This document shows positions 53,330 through 62,640 of a DNA stretch of 64,000 bases, piece after piece. How positions within the stretch are numbered: position 1 is the stretch's first letter; the number at the start of each line of letters is the position of its first letter. The notes under the pieces are model-generated. The model was not told where the DNA came from. It searched no databases and saw only the letters and a list, made by a program, of their open reading frames with translations. The stretch lies in NCBI RefSeq assembly GCF_900446255.1, contig NZ_UIGI01000001.1, forward strand, positions 3,312,763 to 3,376,762, given 5' to 3'. The position numbers and the translations under genes were made by a program. Source of the DNA: Buttiauxella agrestis. GTDB lineage: Bacteria; Pseudomonadota; Gammaproteobacteria; Enterobacterales; Enterobacteriaceae.

Positions 53330-53352
53330 AGTGCCGCGTCTGGCGCGGCACT
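53330..53352 (-). terminator. Hairpin after potFGHI
   Basis: AGTGCCGCG (53330-53338) pairs exactly with CGCGGCACT (53344-53352) around a 5-nt loop, 26 nt past the potI stop. No clear U-run, so termination may be partial. Confidence 0.6.
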
Positions 53353-53378
53353 GAGGGTTTTATCAGATTTTAAACCTT

Positions 53379-54224
53379 TCAGCTACGCCTTGCACGCTGG
53401 ATATCGCGCAGACGCTGCTTTTCTGCCCGCGCCATAAACCACCATGCAATTAAGCCAATAACCCCGACGACACCCAAAATGATAGATGCCAGAGCGTTAA
53501 TTTCCGGGTTGACCCCCATTCTGACACTCGAGAATACCAGCATCGGTAAGGTTGTCGCCCCAGGCCCTGAGACGAAACTCGCAATAACCAAATCATCGAG
53601 CGATAAGGTAAACGCCAGTAGCCAGCCGGAAACGATCGCCGGAGCAATCATCGGAACGGTGATCACAAAAAACACCTTCAGCGGCGTGGCGCCTAAATCC
53701 ATTGCGGCTTCTTCGATTGAGTGGTCTAACTCGCGCAAGCGTGAGCTAATCACAACCGAAACATATGCAGTACAAAAAGTGACGTGCGCAAGCCAGATGG
53801 TCAACATGCCGCGGTCACTTGGCCAGCCAATAGCATGCCCTAACGCGACGAACAGCAATAACAGCGACAGACCGGTAATGACATCAGGCATAACCAGCGG
53901 CGCGGTGAGCATAAAGGCAAAACCTGTGGAGCCCCGAAACTTACCAAAACGCACCATCACCATAGCAGCAATGGTGCCGAGGATAACCGCGGCTGTTGCA
54001 GCCGCAGCTGCAATGGTCAAACTCAGCCCCACCGCGCTCATCATCGCCGAGTCGTGGAATAGCTCGACATACCAACGTGTAGACCACCCCGCCCATACTG
54101 TTACCAGTTTGGAGCTGTTAAATGAGTAGATCACCAGCATTAACATTGGGGCGTACAGGAAGGTGAAACCCATCACCAAAATCAAAATACGCCACGGTGA
54201 ACGCACTACCGGTAAATTGTTCAT
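53379..54224 (-). CDS. potI: Putrescine ABC transporter permease PotI
   Basis: PotI is one of two membrane subunits of the putrescine importer PotFGHI. From ATG 54224 it is 281 aa as in E. coli, starting MNNLPVVRSPWRIL, with six helices and the EAA-type loop EEAAMDLGATPLKVFFVIT. Its start overlaps the potH stop by 4 nt (ATGA). It is the last gene of the operon. Confidence 0.96.
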   Translation of the reverse strand: MNNLPVVRSPWRILILVMGFTFLYAPMLMLVIYSFNSSKLVTVWAGWSTRWYVELFHDSAMMSAVGLSLTIAAAAATAAVILGTIAAMVMVRFGKFRGSTGFAFMLTAPLVMPDVITGLSLLLLFVALGHAIGWPSDRGMLTIWLAHVTFCTAYVSVVISSRLRELDHSIEEAAMDLGATPLKVFFVITVPMIAPAIVSGWLLAFTLSLDDLVIASFVSGPGATTLPMLVFSSVRMGVNPEINALASIILGVVGVIGLIAWWFMARAEKQRLRDIQRARRS

Positions 54225-55174
54225 GCGTGGTCCTCCGCTGCTTTGTTCTGGTATTTGTGGAACCACATAATCGGCACAATCAGCAGGATAAGCATGGTTA
54301 TCGCCACCGCTGAGGCCACTGGCCAGTCGCGGTTATTGAAGAACTCCTGCCACAATACGCGGCCAATCATGATGCTATCTGGCCCGCCGAGCAGTTCCGG
54401 GATAACAAACTCCCCTACCGCCGGAATAAACACCAGCATCGAGCCGGCAATAATCCCGCCTTTGGTGAGCGGCACGATAACGCTAAAGAACGTTTTCAGC
54501 GGCCGGGCACCTAAATCCAGAGAGGCCTCCACCAGCGAGTAATCAATTCGGGTCAGCGCGGTATAAATCGGCAGCACCATAAAGGGTAAATAGGCATAAA
54601 CAATACCGATATAAACCGCGAGATTGGTGTGTAAAATCACCAGCGGTTGATCGATAACGCCCAGCCACATCAGCACGTTATTAAGCACACCGTTATTTTT
54701 CAGGATCCCCATCCACGCATACACGCGAATCAGGAACGAGGTCCATGAAGGTAAAATAACCAATAACAACAGAATATTACGGGTTGAGGATTTACTGTGA
54801 GCCACCGCCCAGGCCAACGGATAGCCCAGCAGCAAACAGCAAATTGTAGAAACGCCCGCCATTTGCAGCGATTGCAGATAGGCTTCGGCATATAGCGGAT
54901 CGTCAGTTAGCTGAAGATAGTTAGCCAGATTCAGCGCAAGCGAAATCTGATCGTCTGCCCAGGTGACGAGATCGGTGTAAGGTGGAATGGATCGCGCTAT
55001 TTCTGCAAAACTTATCTTAAAGACAATCAAGAATGGCAGCATAAACAGCAAAATCAGCCACAGATAAGGCAAAGCGATCACCAGCTTGCGGCCATGGCGC
55101 ATTTGCATTTTTCCCAGCCACAATTTAAAACCGCTTGCCGGTGGCTCCGCCGGGCGTTCAGTTATCGTGCTCAT
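54221..55174 (-). CDS. potH: Putrescine ABC transporter permease PotH
   Basis: PotH is the second membrane subunit, 317 aa as in E. coli, with six helices after a cytoplasmic N-terminal segment and the loop VEASLDLGARPLKTFFSVIVP that docks on PotG. It begins 9 nt after the potG stop and overlaps potI by 4 nt. Confidence 0.96.
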   Translation of the reverse strand: MSTITERPAEPPASGFKLWLGKMQMRHGRKLVIALPYLWLILLFMLPFLIVFKISFAEIARSIPPYTDLVTWADDQISLALNLANYLQLTDDPLYAEAYLQSLQMAGVSTICCLLLGYPLAWAVAHSKSSTRNILLLLVILPSWTSFLIRVYAWMGILKNNGVLNNVLMWLGVIDQPLVILHTNLAVYIGIVYAYLPFMVLPIYTALTRIDYSLVEASLDLGARPLKTFFSVIVPLTKGGIIAGSMLVFIPAVGEFVIPELLGGPDSIMIGRVLWQEFFNNRDWPVASAVAITMLILLIVPIMWFHKYQNKAAEDHA

Positions 55175-55183
55175 TTCGCCCCC

Positions 55184-56317
55184 TTAAACCGTCAACACCA
55201 CACAACTTTCAGCATCCCAACACAGGCGCACTTCGTCGCCCCATGTCGGCATTCCTTTACGATTGCGGTTCTCGTTCTGCAACTGTGCGCTGATCATCTG
55301 GCCACTTTTCAGGCGGACGTGATAAATCGACAAGTCGCCAAGATAGGCAATGTGCACCACTTCACCCACCGCAAAGTTGTAGCCATCGGCAGGGGGTTCA
55401 TCGCAAAGCATTACTTTTTCCGGGCGCAATGCAACGTAGACCGGCACACCGTCGACCACTGAAATATCCGGATCTACTTTCAATGGATGCACAAGCCCTG
55501 GACTGTCAATCACCAGTCCATCTTCCTGACGCTCTTTCAACAGACCTTCAAAGACGTTTACCGAACCGATAAATTCAGCGCTGTAGCGCGTTGCCGGGTA
55601 TTCATAAACTTCTTCTGGCTCGCCGATTTGCTCGAACTTGCCGCGATTCATGATGGCGATACGCCCCGCCATAGTCATCGCTTCTTCCTGGTCGTGCGTC
55701 ACCATCACGCAGGTCGCGCCCACGCGCTCAAGAATATCGACGACTTCAAGTTGCATACGGTCACGCAGCTTTTTATCCAGCGCGCCCATTGGCTCATCGA
55801 GCAGCAACAATTTTGGCCGTTTAGCCAGGCTTCGTGCCAGCGCGACACGTTGGCGCTGGCCGCCAGAAAGCTGGTGCGGCTTACGTTTCGCGTACTCCTG
55901 CATATGTACCAGAGTCAGCATTTCCTGCACGCGCTGAGTGATTTCACTTTTCGGCAGTTTGTCTTGTTTAAGGCCAAAGGCGATATTTTGTTCAACCGTC
56001 ATATGTGGGAAAAGCGCATACGACTGGAACATCATATTGATCGGCCGCTGATAAGGCGGCACATGCGACAAATCGACGCCATCAAGCACGATCTGCCCGG
56101 CACTCGGTTGCTCAAAACCTGCCAACATACGTAAAAGTGTTGATTTACCACAGCCGGATGGCCCGAGCAGCGCAAAAATTTCGCCTTTATAAATGGTGAG
56201 ATTCACATCATCAACGGCGTGTTGCCCGTCGAAGGATTTTGTGAGGTTGCGTACTTCAAGCAGCGGGGTGAGCGCTTTGCGAGTTTTCGCGTGTGGACGA
56301 GGAGTTGCGTCGTTCAA
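55184..56317 (-). CDS. potG: Putrescine ABC transporter ATP-binding protein PotG, probable TTG start
   Basis: PotG hydrolyses ATP for putrescine uptake. Walker A GPSGCGKST, signature LSGGQRQRV and Walker B LLLLDEPMGALD are present, with a C-terminal TOBE regulatory domain. The first in-frame ATG (56434) would add 39 residues of poor quality running through stem-loop sequence. TTG at 56317 gives NDATPRPHAKTRKALTPLLE, colinear with E. coli MNDAIPRPQAKTRK, exactly 377 aa, and has GGAGAG 7 nt upstream (56330-56325). A weak start would lower PotG relative to the binding protein PotF. Confidence 0.93.
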   Translation of the reverse strand: MNDATPRPHAKTRKALTPLLEVRNLTKSFDGQHAVDDVNLTIYKGEIFALLGPSGCGKSTLLRMLAGFEQPSAGQIVLDGVDLSHVPPYQRPINMMFQSYALFPHMTVEQNIAFGLKQDKLPKSEITQRVQEMLTLVHMQEYAKRKPHQLSGGQRQRVALARSLAKRPKLLLLDEPMGALDKKLRDRMQLEVVDILERVGATCVMVTHDQEEAMTMAGRIAIMNRGKFEQIGEPEEVYEYPATRYSAEFIGSVNVFEGLLKERQEDGLVIDSPGLVHPLKVDPDISVVDGVPVYVALRPEKVMLCDEPPADGYNFAVGEVVHIAYLGDLSIYHVRLKSGQMISAQLQNENRNRKGMPTWGDEVRLCWDAESCVVLTV

Positions 56318-56348
56318 TATGTTGCTCTCCGGCAAAAACGAAATAGAT

Positions 56349-56437
56349 GTACGACCCGGTTGCCGTACTAATGACGAGACAGAGGCCTGGGCCTCTGCTC
56401 GTGTTGGAGCGCATGCACTGTTTCGGTGCGCCACTCC
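56349..56437 (-). other. Three tandem stem-loops in the potF-potG intergenic region
   Basis: Three hairpins stand in a row: GTACG/CGTAC (56349-56368), a strong one with AGAGGC/GCCTCT extended by ACGAG/CTCGT (56374-56402), and GGAGCGCA with TGCG..CTCC (56406-56437). They sit between the abundant binding protein and the membrane-complex genes, where such structures often stabilise the upstream mRNA or limit read-through. Confidence 0.6.
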
Positions 56438-56471
56438 GTTGCAAACCTTGTTAAGCCGCTAACAGGTTGAC

Positions 56472-57584
56472 TTATTTGCCTGTTTTAACTTTAGTCCACG
56501 CTCGGGTAATTACGCGGTCAACTTTTGGCGATTGCACACCTTGAGTGAACAATTTGGCACGCACATCAGCTGGCGGATAAATACCAGGGTTGTCACGAAT
56601 TTCCGCGTTCAGCAGCGGCGTCGACTCTTTGTTCGCGTTAGCGTAATAAACGTGGTTACTGATGTTCGCCACGACATCCGGGCGCATCAGGTAATTCAGG
56701 AACTGATAGGCTTCGTCTTTGTTTTTCGCATCTGCCGTCATGGCGAACATATCGAAGTACACCATCGCCCCTTCTTTAGGAATGGTATAAGCAATATTCA
56801 CGCCATTTTTTGCTTCTTTGGCGCGATTCGCTGCCTGGAGAATATCGCCCGACCAACCAATCGCGACGCAGATGTCCCCGTTTGCCAGGTCATTGATGTA
56901 TTGAGAAGAGTGGAAATAGCGGATAGACGGGCGCAGTTTCAACAGCAGATCGTTCGCCGCCCCGGTGTAATCTTTCGGGTCGGTGCTGTTAGGATCTTTG
57001 CCCAGATAGTGCAACACAGAGGCATAGACTTCGCTTGGTGCGTCAAGGAAGGAGACACCGCAGCTTTTCAGCTTCTCGAGGTTTTCGGGTTTCAGGATTA
57101 GATCCCAGCTATCCACTGGCGCGTCTTTGCCCAGTGCCGCTTTGACTTTTTCGACGTTGTAACCGATACCGGTTGTGACCATCATATACGGAATGCCGTA
57201 TTTATTGTCGTGGTCGTTGTGCGCGACCAGCTTGAGCATTTCCGGATCGAGGTTTTTGTAGTTCGGGAGTTTACTTTTATCCAGCGGCTGGAAAATCCCG
57301 GCCTGGGCCTGACGTTCGAGGAATTGCGAAGAAGGCACAACCAGGTCGTAGCCCGTGCTTCCCGCCATCAACTTCCCTTCCAGCACTTCGTTGGAGTCGA
57401 AGACGTCATAAACGACTTTAATACCGGTTTCTTTGGTGAAGTTTGCCAGCGTATCCGGCGCAATATAATCGGACCAGTTATAAACGTGCAGCGTCTTTTG
57501 TTCAGCGGCAAACGTGGTCGTAGAAACGACCATCAACAACCCCGCCACCGCCCCGGATAACAATTTTTTACGTTGGGTAAACAT
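56472..57584 (-). CDS. potF: Putrescine-binding periplasmic protein PotF
   Basis: PotF captures putrescine in the periplasm for PotGHI. From ATG 57584 the precursor is 370 aa as in E. coli, with a signal peptide (MFTQRKKLLSGAVAGLLMVV, cut after TTFA) and the ligand-pocket segment YNWSDYIAPDTL; further pocket regions are DLVVPSSQFLERQ and CVAIGWSGD. The frame opens at 57629 but the first 15 codons are not family-like; AAGGAATCAC precedes the chosen ATG. It is the first gene of potFGHI. Confidence 0.96.
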   Translation of the reverse strand: MFTQRKKLLSGAVAGLLMVVSTTTFAAEQKTLHVYNWSDYIAPDTLANFTKETGIKVVYDVFDSNEVLEGKLMAGSTGYDLVVPSSQFLERQAQAGIFQPLDKSKLPNYKNLDPEMLKLVAHNDHDNKYGIPYMMVTTGIGYNVEKVKAALGKDAPVDSWDLILKPENLEKLKSCGVSFLDAPSEVYASVLHYLGKDPNSTDPKDYTGAANDLLLKLRPSIRYFHSSQYINDLANGDICVAIGWSGDILQAANRAKEAKNGVNIAYTIPKEGAMVYFDMFAMTADAKNKDEAYQFLNYLMRPDVVANISNHVYYANANKESTPLLNAEIRDNPGIYPPADVRAKLFTQGVQSPKVDRVITRAWTKVKTGK

Positions 57585-57910
57585 ATGTGATTCCTTCTGA
57601 AAAAGTCTAATTCCCGCTTTCGCGAGCATAATTTACTCAATCATACTTTTAAGCATTTTCTTCTCGCTGTTGGGGCATGCAAGAATCATGCATCTCTATG
57701 CAAACGGCAGTAAAAAAAGTACAGACGCCTTGCTGCAGATGTTGCACGCTTGTAGCGTCCCGCAAGAATAACTGTAGCCAGACTTCGAGACTATAGCCCA
57801 CGCAGAAAAGTGACTTTTATCAATTTTTTAAGCATAAAACATCTATGGTGTGGCGCAAAACGGGCAGGAGTGGCGAGAATAATTCTGGTCGGAGGCTATT
57901 AAGGCAGAAT
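57585..57910. other. potF upstream region with ATGCA repeats
   Basis: About 325 bp without a gene, holding the potF promoter. ATGCA occurs three times at 57677, 57688 and 57698, i.e. at 10-11 bp spacing, on one face of the helix. I could not find a convincing sigma-70 or sigma-54 promoter pair by eye. Confidence 0.4.
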
Positions 57911-57949
57911 AAAAAAACATGGAACGCAGCGGGTATGGCAGCCGCTGCG
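57911..57949 (-). terminator. Terminator after ybjN
   Basis: Minus-strand reading gives CGCAGCGG / CCGCTGCG around an 8-nt loop, then TTCCATG and seven T. It lies 16 nt past the ybjN stop. Confidence 0.7.
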
Positions 57950-57965
57950 GTCAGGAAAGAAACGA

Positions 57966-58448
57966 TTAGTGCAGGAAGTGGGTTTGAATAACGGCGTCAT
58001 CTTGCTCTTCTTCTCCTTCAGAGATAAAGAGCAACTGGTTGGCACACGCTTCCAGAATCACCATAGAGATTTGCTCTTCACTCTGTTTTACGAAGGCAGC
58101 AAACTGCTCACGGGTAATGCCGACTGATGCTTGCAGCGACTGGCAAACCACAAGTTTTGGTAAATTGTCATCCTGGATATCCAGGAACGCTTTCACGGTT
58201 AACGAACTGGCGTTGATAGAGGACAAATCAGATGCCAGTGGCAGCAAAGCGGAAGGCTTTACTTCGGCCAGCGCTGAGAACAAGACGATATTATCGACCA
58301 GATCGATTTTCGCATCGTAGACACCATCAAAATTCTGCATATGGGGCAGATGGAGCGCCTGGCAAGTGTCGCACTCGAAAATGGTCACGCCGATTTCGTC
58401 AAGCCAGCGGCGTAAGATGTCCAGAGTCGGGACAACGAGTGAATCCAT
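57966..58448 (-). CDS. ybjN: YbjN, bacterial sensory-transduction-like regulator
   Basis: The 160-aa protein matches E. coli YbjN (158 aa), whose overexpression alters motility, biofilm and stress responses; the mechanism is unknown and its fold resembles type III secretion chaperones. Conserved segments: ECDTCQALHLPHMQNFDGVYDAKIDL (as two pieces, residues 20-45) and NASSLTVKAFLDIQDDNLPKL. It lies between rimK and potF as in E. coli, 105 nt after rimK. Confidence 0.93.
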   Translation of the reverse strand: MDSLVVPTLDILRRWLDEIGVTIFECDTCQALHLPHMQNFDGVYDAKIDLVDNIVLFSALAEVKPSALLPLASDLSSINASSLTVKAFLDIQDDNLPKLVVCQSLQASVGITREQFAAFVKQSEEQISMVILEACANQLLFISEGEEEQDDAVIQTHFLH

Positions 58449-58553
58449 AAATGCCGTAGCCTCTTAAATAAGGGTGAGTAAGTCGCGCCATAGCTTACGC
58501 AAAAATAACGCCTCATACTAATATTATGCGCCCAATGGCTCATGCGTTCGAAT

Positions 58554-59456
58554 TTAGCCGCCTGTTTTAAGGCAATATCCCGGCTGCGCTTGCTGCTCAA
58601 TCCATTTAATCATCAGTGTCGCAATATCCACACCGCTTGTTTTTTCAATGCCTTCCAGACCTGGCGACGCGTTGACTTCCATAACCAGTGGGCCGCGTTC
58701 GGCGCGCAAAATATCAACGCCCGCCACATCCAACCCGAGCGTTGCAGCCGCATGCAGGGCGATTTCGCGTTCACGTTCGGTGATTTCAACCTGATTCGCC
58801 ACGCCTCCACGATGCAAGTTGGAGCGAAAATCACCGGGTTTTGCCTGGCGTTCGATTGCCGCCACCACGTTGTTGCCGACCACAAGACAGCGGATATCCC
58901 TACCCTGCGCTTCTTTTATATATTCCTGCACCAGAATATGAGCGTTAAGACCCCGGAAGGCATCAATCACGCTTTCTGCCGCCTGACGGGTTTCAGCCAA
59001 CACGACGCCAATCCCTTGTGTCCCTTCCACCAGTTTCACCACCAGCGGAGCACCACCTACCATGTCGATTAAATCACTGGTGTCATCAGGTGAGTGAGCA
59101 AAACCGGTGACGGGCAAATCAATGCCCTGCCTCGCCATAAGCTGCAAGGAACGCAGTTTGTCGCGCGCACGGGTAATCGCGACAGATTCATTGAGTGGAT
59201 AGCTGCCCAGCATTTCAAACTGGCGCAAAACGGCAGTGCCATAAAATGTGATTGCCGAGCCGATACGTGGAATAACTGCATCATAATGCGGGAGCTGGCG
59301 GCCTTTATAATGCACAGAGGGTGCTGCCGGATTGATGTTCATATAGCAAGAAAGGGGATCGATAATTTCGACGGCGTGACCCCGGCGCGATGCCGCTTCA
59401 CGAAGCCGTTTACAAGAATAAAGCGTTCCATCCCGGGACAAAATGGCGATTTTCAC
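58554..59456 (-). CDS. rimK: Ribosomal protein S6--L-glutamate ligase RimK
   Basis: RimK is an ATP-grasp ligase that adds glutamates to the C-terminus of ribosomal protein S6. The 300-aa length equals E. coli RimK. Visible ATP-grasp features are [17 protein letters not shown], the segment [19 protein letters not shown], and the metal-binding end [15 protein letters not shown]. In E. coli nfsA lies directly upstream; here the xapABR cassette intervenes. Confidence 0.97.
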   Translation of the reverse strand: MKIAILSRDGTLYSCKRLREAASRRGHAVEIIDPLSCYMNINPAAPSVHYKGRQLPHYDAVIPRIGSAITFYGTAVLRQFEMLGSYPLNESVAITRARDKLRSLQLMARQGIDLPVTGFAHSPDDTSDLIDMVGGAPLVVKLVEGTQGIGVVLAETRQAAESVIDAFRGLNAHILVQEYIKEAQGRDIRCLVVGNNVVAAIERQAKPGDFRSNLHRGGVANQVEITEREREIALHAAATLGLDVAGVDILRAERGPLVMEVNASPGLEGIEKTSGVDIATLMIKWIEQQAQPGYCLKTGG

Positions 59457-59520
59457 CCTGCACCTCAGCGTTTCCAGTCTAATAATGACAGCGCGGATAT
59501 CATAGCACTGCCATCCTGAT

Positions 59521-60438
59521 TCAACGAACGGGCAATGTGTCCGGCGACTGTTTTAACACGTCAATTAAATGGCGTGTTGTCGAAGCCAGATGATGCGGAT
59601 CGTAGACCACATAGAGATCCGCCGGGATCGCTTTTGTGAGCGGGCGGAAGGTAACGCCCGGCCAGTTCATTTGCGCGTAGCTGTCGGCCATGATGGTTAA
59701 TCCGATGCCGATGCTCACCAATGCCAGCACCGTTTGCGGCTCGACGGCTTCCCTGACTATTCGCGGCGTGAACCCCGCTTCCCGACAGACCCCCTGCAAA
59801 AAAGTCCAGTCAGAATGCACTGCCGTCATGGTGACAAAAGCCTCATGACGCAACTGCTCGATATCAATGGCGGTTTGTTTTGTGAGGGGATGCTTTTCTG
59901 GCAAGGCCACTAAAAACGTCGCGTCGTGAAGTTTTTCGCTGCGTAAACCGGGAGGTGGATTGGTTTCCATACGCCAGATCCCGGCGTCGATGTCATGGCG
60001 TTCAATTAAAGAAAGCTGGACGCCTGGTGACTTTTCGCGGAATAAAATATCAATAGCGGGATAATCAGCGATAAATTGTTGCAACCCCAGACGTAACCCA
60101 CCCCAGATAGCGGTGCCGACGATGCCCAGGTGAATTCGCCCCCCTTCGCCACGACCTATTTGTTCGACTCGGGCCAGGGCGAGGTTTGCGCTATCGAGCA
60201 AACGCCGGGTTTCTTCGAGTAAAATTTCACCAGCATAAGTCAGCGCGACGCTACGTGAATGGCGAATAAACAGAACGGTGCCGAGCTGGGACTCTAATTC
60301 TTTAATGTGAAAACTCAGCGGTGGCTGGGACATATTTAAGCGCGCCGCAGCTTTGCCAAAATGCAGCTCTTCTGCCACAGCCTGGAAATAGCGCAATAGT
60401 TTTAAATCGGTACGATAAACTCGCTGTGAAATGCTCAT
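59521..60438 (-). CDS. xapR: LysR-type regulator XapR
   Basis: XapR activates the xanthosine genes xapAB when xanthosine is present. From ATG 60438 the protein is 305 aa (E. coli 294). It has an N-terminal LysR helix-turn-helix ([30 protein letters not shown], residues 17-46) and an effector-binding domain. The close match to E. coli XapR includes [12 protein letters not shown] and [18 protein letters not shown]. The frame opens at 60615 within xapB, but ATG 60438 follows GGGAG. The gene order xapA-xapB-xapR is the same as in E. coli, where the locus lies elsewhere on the map. Confidence 0.92.
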   Translation of the reverse strand: MSISQRVYRTDLKLLRYFQAVAEELHFGKAAARLNMSQPPLSFHIKELESQLGTVLFIRHSRSVALTYAGEILLEETRRLLDSANLALARVEQIGRGEGGRIHLGIVGTAIWGGLRLGLQQFIADYPAIDILFREKSPGVQLSLIERHDIDAGIWRMETNPPPGLRSEKLHDATFLVALPEKHPLTKQTAIDIEQLRHEAFVTMTAVHSDWTFLQGVCREAGFTPRIVREAVEPQTVLALVSIGIGLTIMADSYAQMNWPGVTFRPLTKAIPADLYVVYDPHHLASTTRHLIDVLKQSPDTLPVR

Positions 60439-60506
60439 GAGGCTCCCTTTGTTCTGGCAGCCCCATAAACTATCACTCCTGCCGCTCGCTGTAATCCAGC
60501 CGACTG

Positions 60507-61778
60507 TTAATGTGCGACCGGTGCCGAAGCCTTGAGCGAAGGATTGTGTCGATACTGGAAACTGAAGTGGAAAATAACTGCCAGCACTAATGCATATCCG
60601 GCAAACACCAACCAAATCGTCGTCCAGTCTTTGACGCCATCAACGCTAAAGTAATCCACCACATAGCCACTGAGAATGGCCCCGAGATAGGCACCAATCC
60701 CGTTAACCATCGTCATAAATAGCCCTTGCGCACTGGCCCGGATACGTTTATCAACTTCTTGTTCCACAAACACAGAACCCGAGATATTAAAGAAGTCGAA
60801 CGCACAGCCATAAACCACCATCGAAAGCAGCAGTAATACGAAACCGAATGCAGACGGGTCCCCCCAGGCAAACAAGGCGAATCGCAGCACCCAGGCCACC
60901 ATGCTCATCAACATCACTTGTTTAATACCAAAGCGGCGTAAGAAGAATGGAATGGTGAGGATAAATGCCACTTCAGACATTTGCGAAACTGAAAGCAGAA
61001 TCGACGGATACTGAACCACGAAGCTATCGGCAAATTCAGGGTTACGCGCAAAATCATGCAGGAACGGGTTGCCGAAAGTATTGGTTATTTGCAAAACCGC
61101 ACCTAACAGCATGGCGAATAAGAAGAAAACAGCCATGCGCGGATTTTTGAATAATACAAACGCATCCAGACCCAGACGGCTCACCCACGAGCGCGACACG
61201 CCGCCCTTCGCCACCGGAATGGTTGGCAGAGTCAGGGAATACAACGCCAGCGCCAGCGAGGCTCCCGCTGCAATATATAGCTGGAGATTACTCAGCTCAA
61301 ATCGCATCAGGCTCACCGTCCACATCGCGGCGATAAAACCGATAGTGCCGAAAACGCGGATCGGTGGGAAATGGCTGACAGTATCCAGCCCGGCTTTTTC
61401 AAGGCTGGCATACGAGATGGTGTTCGACAGGGCAATGGTTGGCATAAACGCCATCGCGTTACCCAGCATCACCCAAAACATCAGCCCCGGCTGATTAATG
61501 CTGGCAGCCCAGGCCAGCATTGCGGCGCACACCAGGTGGCAGAGTGCATAGACACGATTCGCAGGCAGCCATTTGTCGGCAATAATGCCGACGATCCCCG
61601 GCATTAATAACGCCGCAAGTCCCTTGGTACTGTAGACCATACCGACATCAGCCCCCCGGAAACCGAGGGTGTTAATCATGTATGAGCCTAGTGTGACCAG
61701 CCATGCGCCCCAAATGAAATACTGCAAAAACAACATGATTTTCAAGCGAGGTTTAATCGCCAAAACGTTAATCGCCAT
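60507..61778 (-). CDS. xapB: Xanthosine permease XapB
   Basis: XapB is a nucleoside:H+ symporter of the NupG family that imports xanthosine. The 423-aa protein (E. coli 418) has about twelve helices and matches XapB closely: FLQYFIWGAWLVTLGSYMIN, FPPIRVFGTIGFI and FDFFNISGSVFVEQEVD. It starts 28 nt after xapA and precedes xapR by 68 nt, so the three are probably one transcript. The Shine-Dalgarno sequence is weak. Confidence 0.93.
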   Translation of the reverse strand: MAINVLAIKPRLKIMLFLQYFIWGAWLVTLGSYMINTLGFRGADVGMVYSTKGLAALLMPGIVGIIADKWLPANRVYALCHLVCAAMLAWAASINQPGLMFWVMLGNAMAFMPTIALSNTISYASLEKAGLDTVSHFPPIRVFGTIGFIAAMWTVSLMRFELSNLQLYIAAGASLALALYSLTLPTIPVAKGGVSRSWVSRLGLDAFVLFKNPRMAVFFLFAMLLGAVLQITNTFGNPFLHDFARNPEFADSFVVQYPSILLSVSQMSEVAFILTIPFFLRRFGIKQVMLMSMVAWVLRFALFAWGDPSAFGFVLLLLSMVVYGCAFDFFNISGSVFVEQEVDKRIRASAQGLFMTMVNGIGAYLGAILSGYVVDYFSVDGVKDWTTIWLVFAGYALVLAVIFHFSFQYRHNPSLKASAPVAH

Positions 61779-61806
61779 GTGTTTTACCCGGTGTGTTGGT
61801 AGTGCC

Positions 61807-62640
61807 TCAGGCGAGTTTGCCCAGGAAACCGCAAATCAGATTAATAAAGTTCTGGCGCGAAAGTGCCGCTGCCGCCAGCGTTTGCGCATGAGAAAGCTGC
61901 ACGCTTCCCAGGCCTTCAGCAAGATTGGTAATCGCCGAAACCGCCACCACTTTCAGGCCGCAATGGCGAGCGCTGATCACCTCTGGCACAACAGACATAC
62001 CCACCACATCGCCGCCGATGATTTGCATCATGCGAATCTCAGCTGCGGTTTCAAAGTTGGGGCCAGGATAGGAAACAAACACACCTTCGGTGAGTGGGAA
62101 GCCCTGCTCTTTTGCGACTTGCTGTAATACGCCACGGTAATCGGCGTCATAAGCGTTTGCCAGAGAGAAGAAACGCTCACCAAAACGGTCATCGTTAGGG
62201 CCGACCGTTGGCGTACCCGGCATGGTATTAATATGGTCGTTCAACGCAACCAGGCTGCCAGGCCCCACTTCAGGACGCAATGAACCCGCGGCGTTTGTGG
62301 AAAACAGGATTTCACAGCCGAGCAATTTAAACGTACGAATCGCGTTAGTCATCACTGACATACCGCGCCCTTCGTAGAAGTGACCGCGCCCTTTCATGCA
62401 AGCGACAGGAACACCCGCAAGCGTCCCTACCACCAGCTCGCCAGCGTGGCCATGCACAGTGCTTACCGGAAAGCCTGGCAGTTCATCGTAAGGGAAAACA
62501 ATAGGTTGTTCGATTTTCTCAGCCAGCTCACCCAGGCCAGACCCAAGAATGAAAGCCACGCGCGGCACCAGGCCATTAATACGGGAACGGATAATATCTG
62601 CGGCGTAATACGGAGAGTTATCAAGAGTAGTCATCGGCAT
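61807..62640 (-). CDS. xapA: Xanthosine phosphorylase XapA (purine nucleoside phosphorylase II)
   Basis: XapA phosphorolyses xanthosine, inosine and guanosine to base and ribose-1-phosphate. From ATG 62640 it is 277 aa, exactly the E. coli length, preceded by AAGGAGCACCTG. Family motifs include the phosphate-binding FILGSGLGELAEKIE, VHGHAGEL, MKGRGHFYEG, TNAAGSLRPEVGPGSLV and YPGPNFETAAEIRM. The frame continues to 62778 but those residues are not family-like. It heads the xap unit; its upstream region is shared with the nfsA 3' end. Confidence 0.95.
   Translation of the reverse strand: MPMTTLDNSPYYAADIIRSRINGLVPRVAFILGSGLGELAEKIEQPIVFPYDELPGFPVSTVHGHAGELVVGTLAGVPVACMKGRGHFYEGRGMSVMTNAIRTFKLLGCEILFSTNAAGSLRPEVGPGSLVALNDHINTMPGTPTVGPNDDRFGERFFSLANAYDADYRGVLQQVAKEQGFPLTEGVFVSYPGPNFETAAEIRMMQIIGGDVVGMSVVPEVISARHCGLKVVAVSAITNLAEGLGSVQLSHAQTLAAAALSRQNFINLICGFLGKLA

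Noticed and set aside
56318-56434. ATG at 56434 as the start of PotG
   Set aside because: The extra 39 residues run through three stem-loops and have no counterpart in the family; TTG 56317 gives exactly the family length.
57585-57910. Sigma-54 promoter for potFGHI
   Set aside because: No GG-N10-GC pair with the TTGC context was found on the minus strand upstream of potF, so the idea is not supported by the sequence.
60439-60615. N-terminal extension of XapR overlapping xapB
   Set aside because: The 59 extra codons are xapB sequence in another frame. The ATG at 60438 has a good Shine-Dalgarno sequence and gives the LysR family start.
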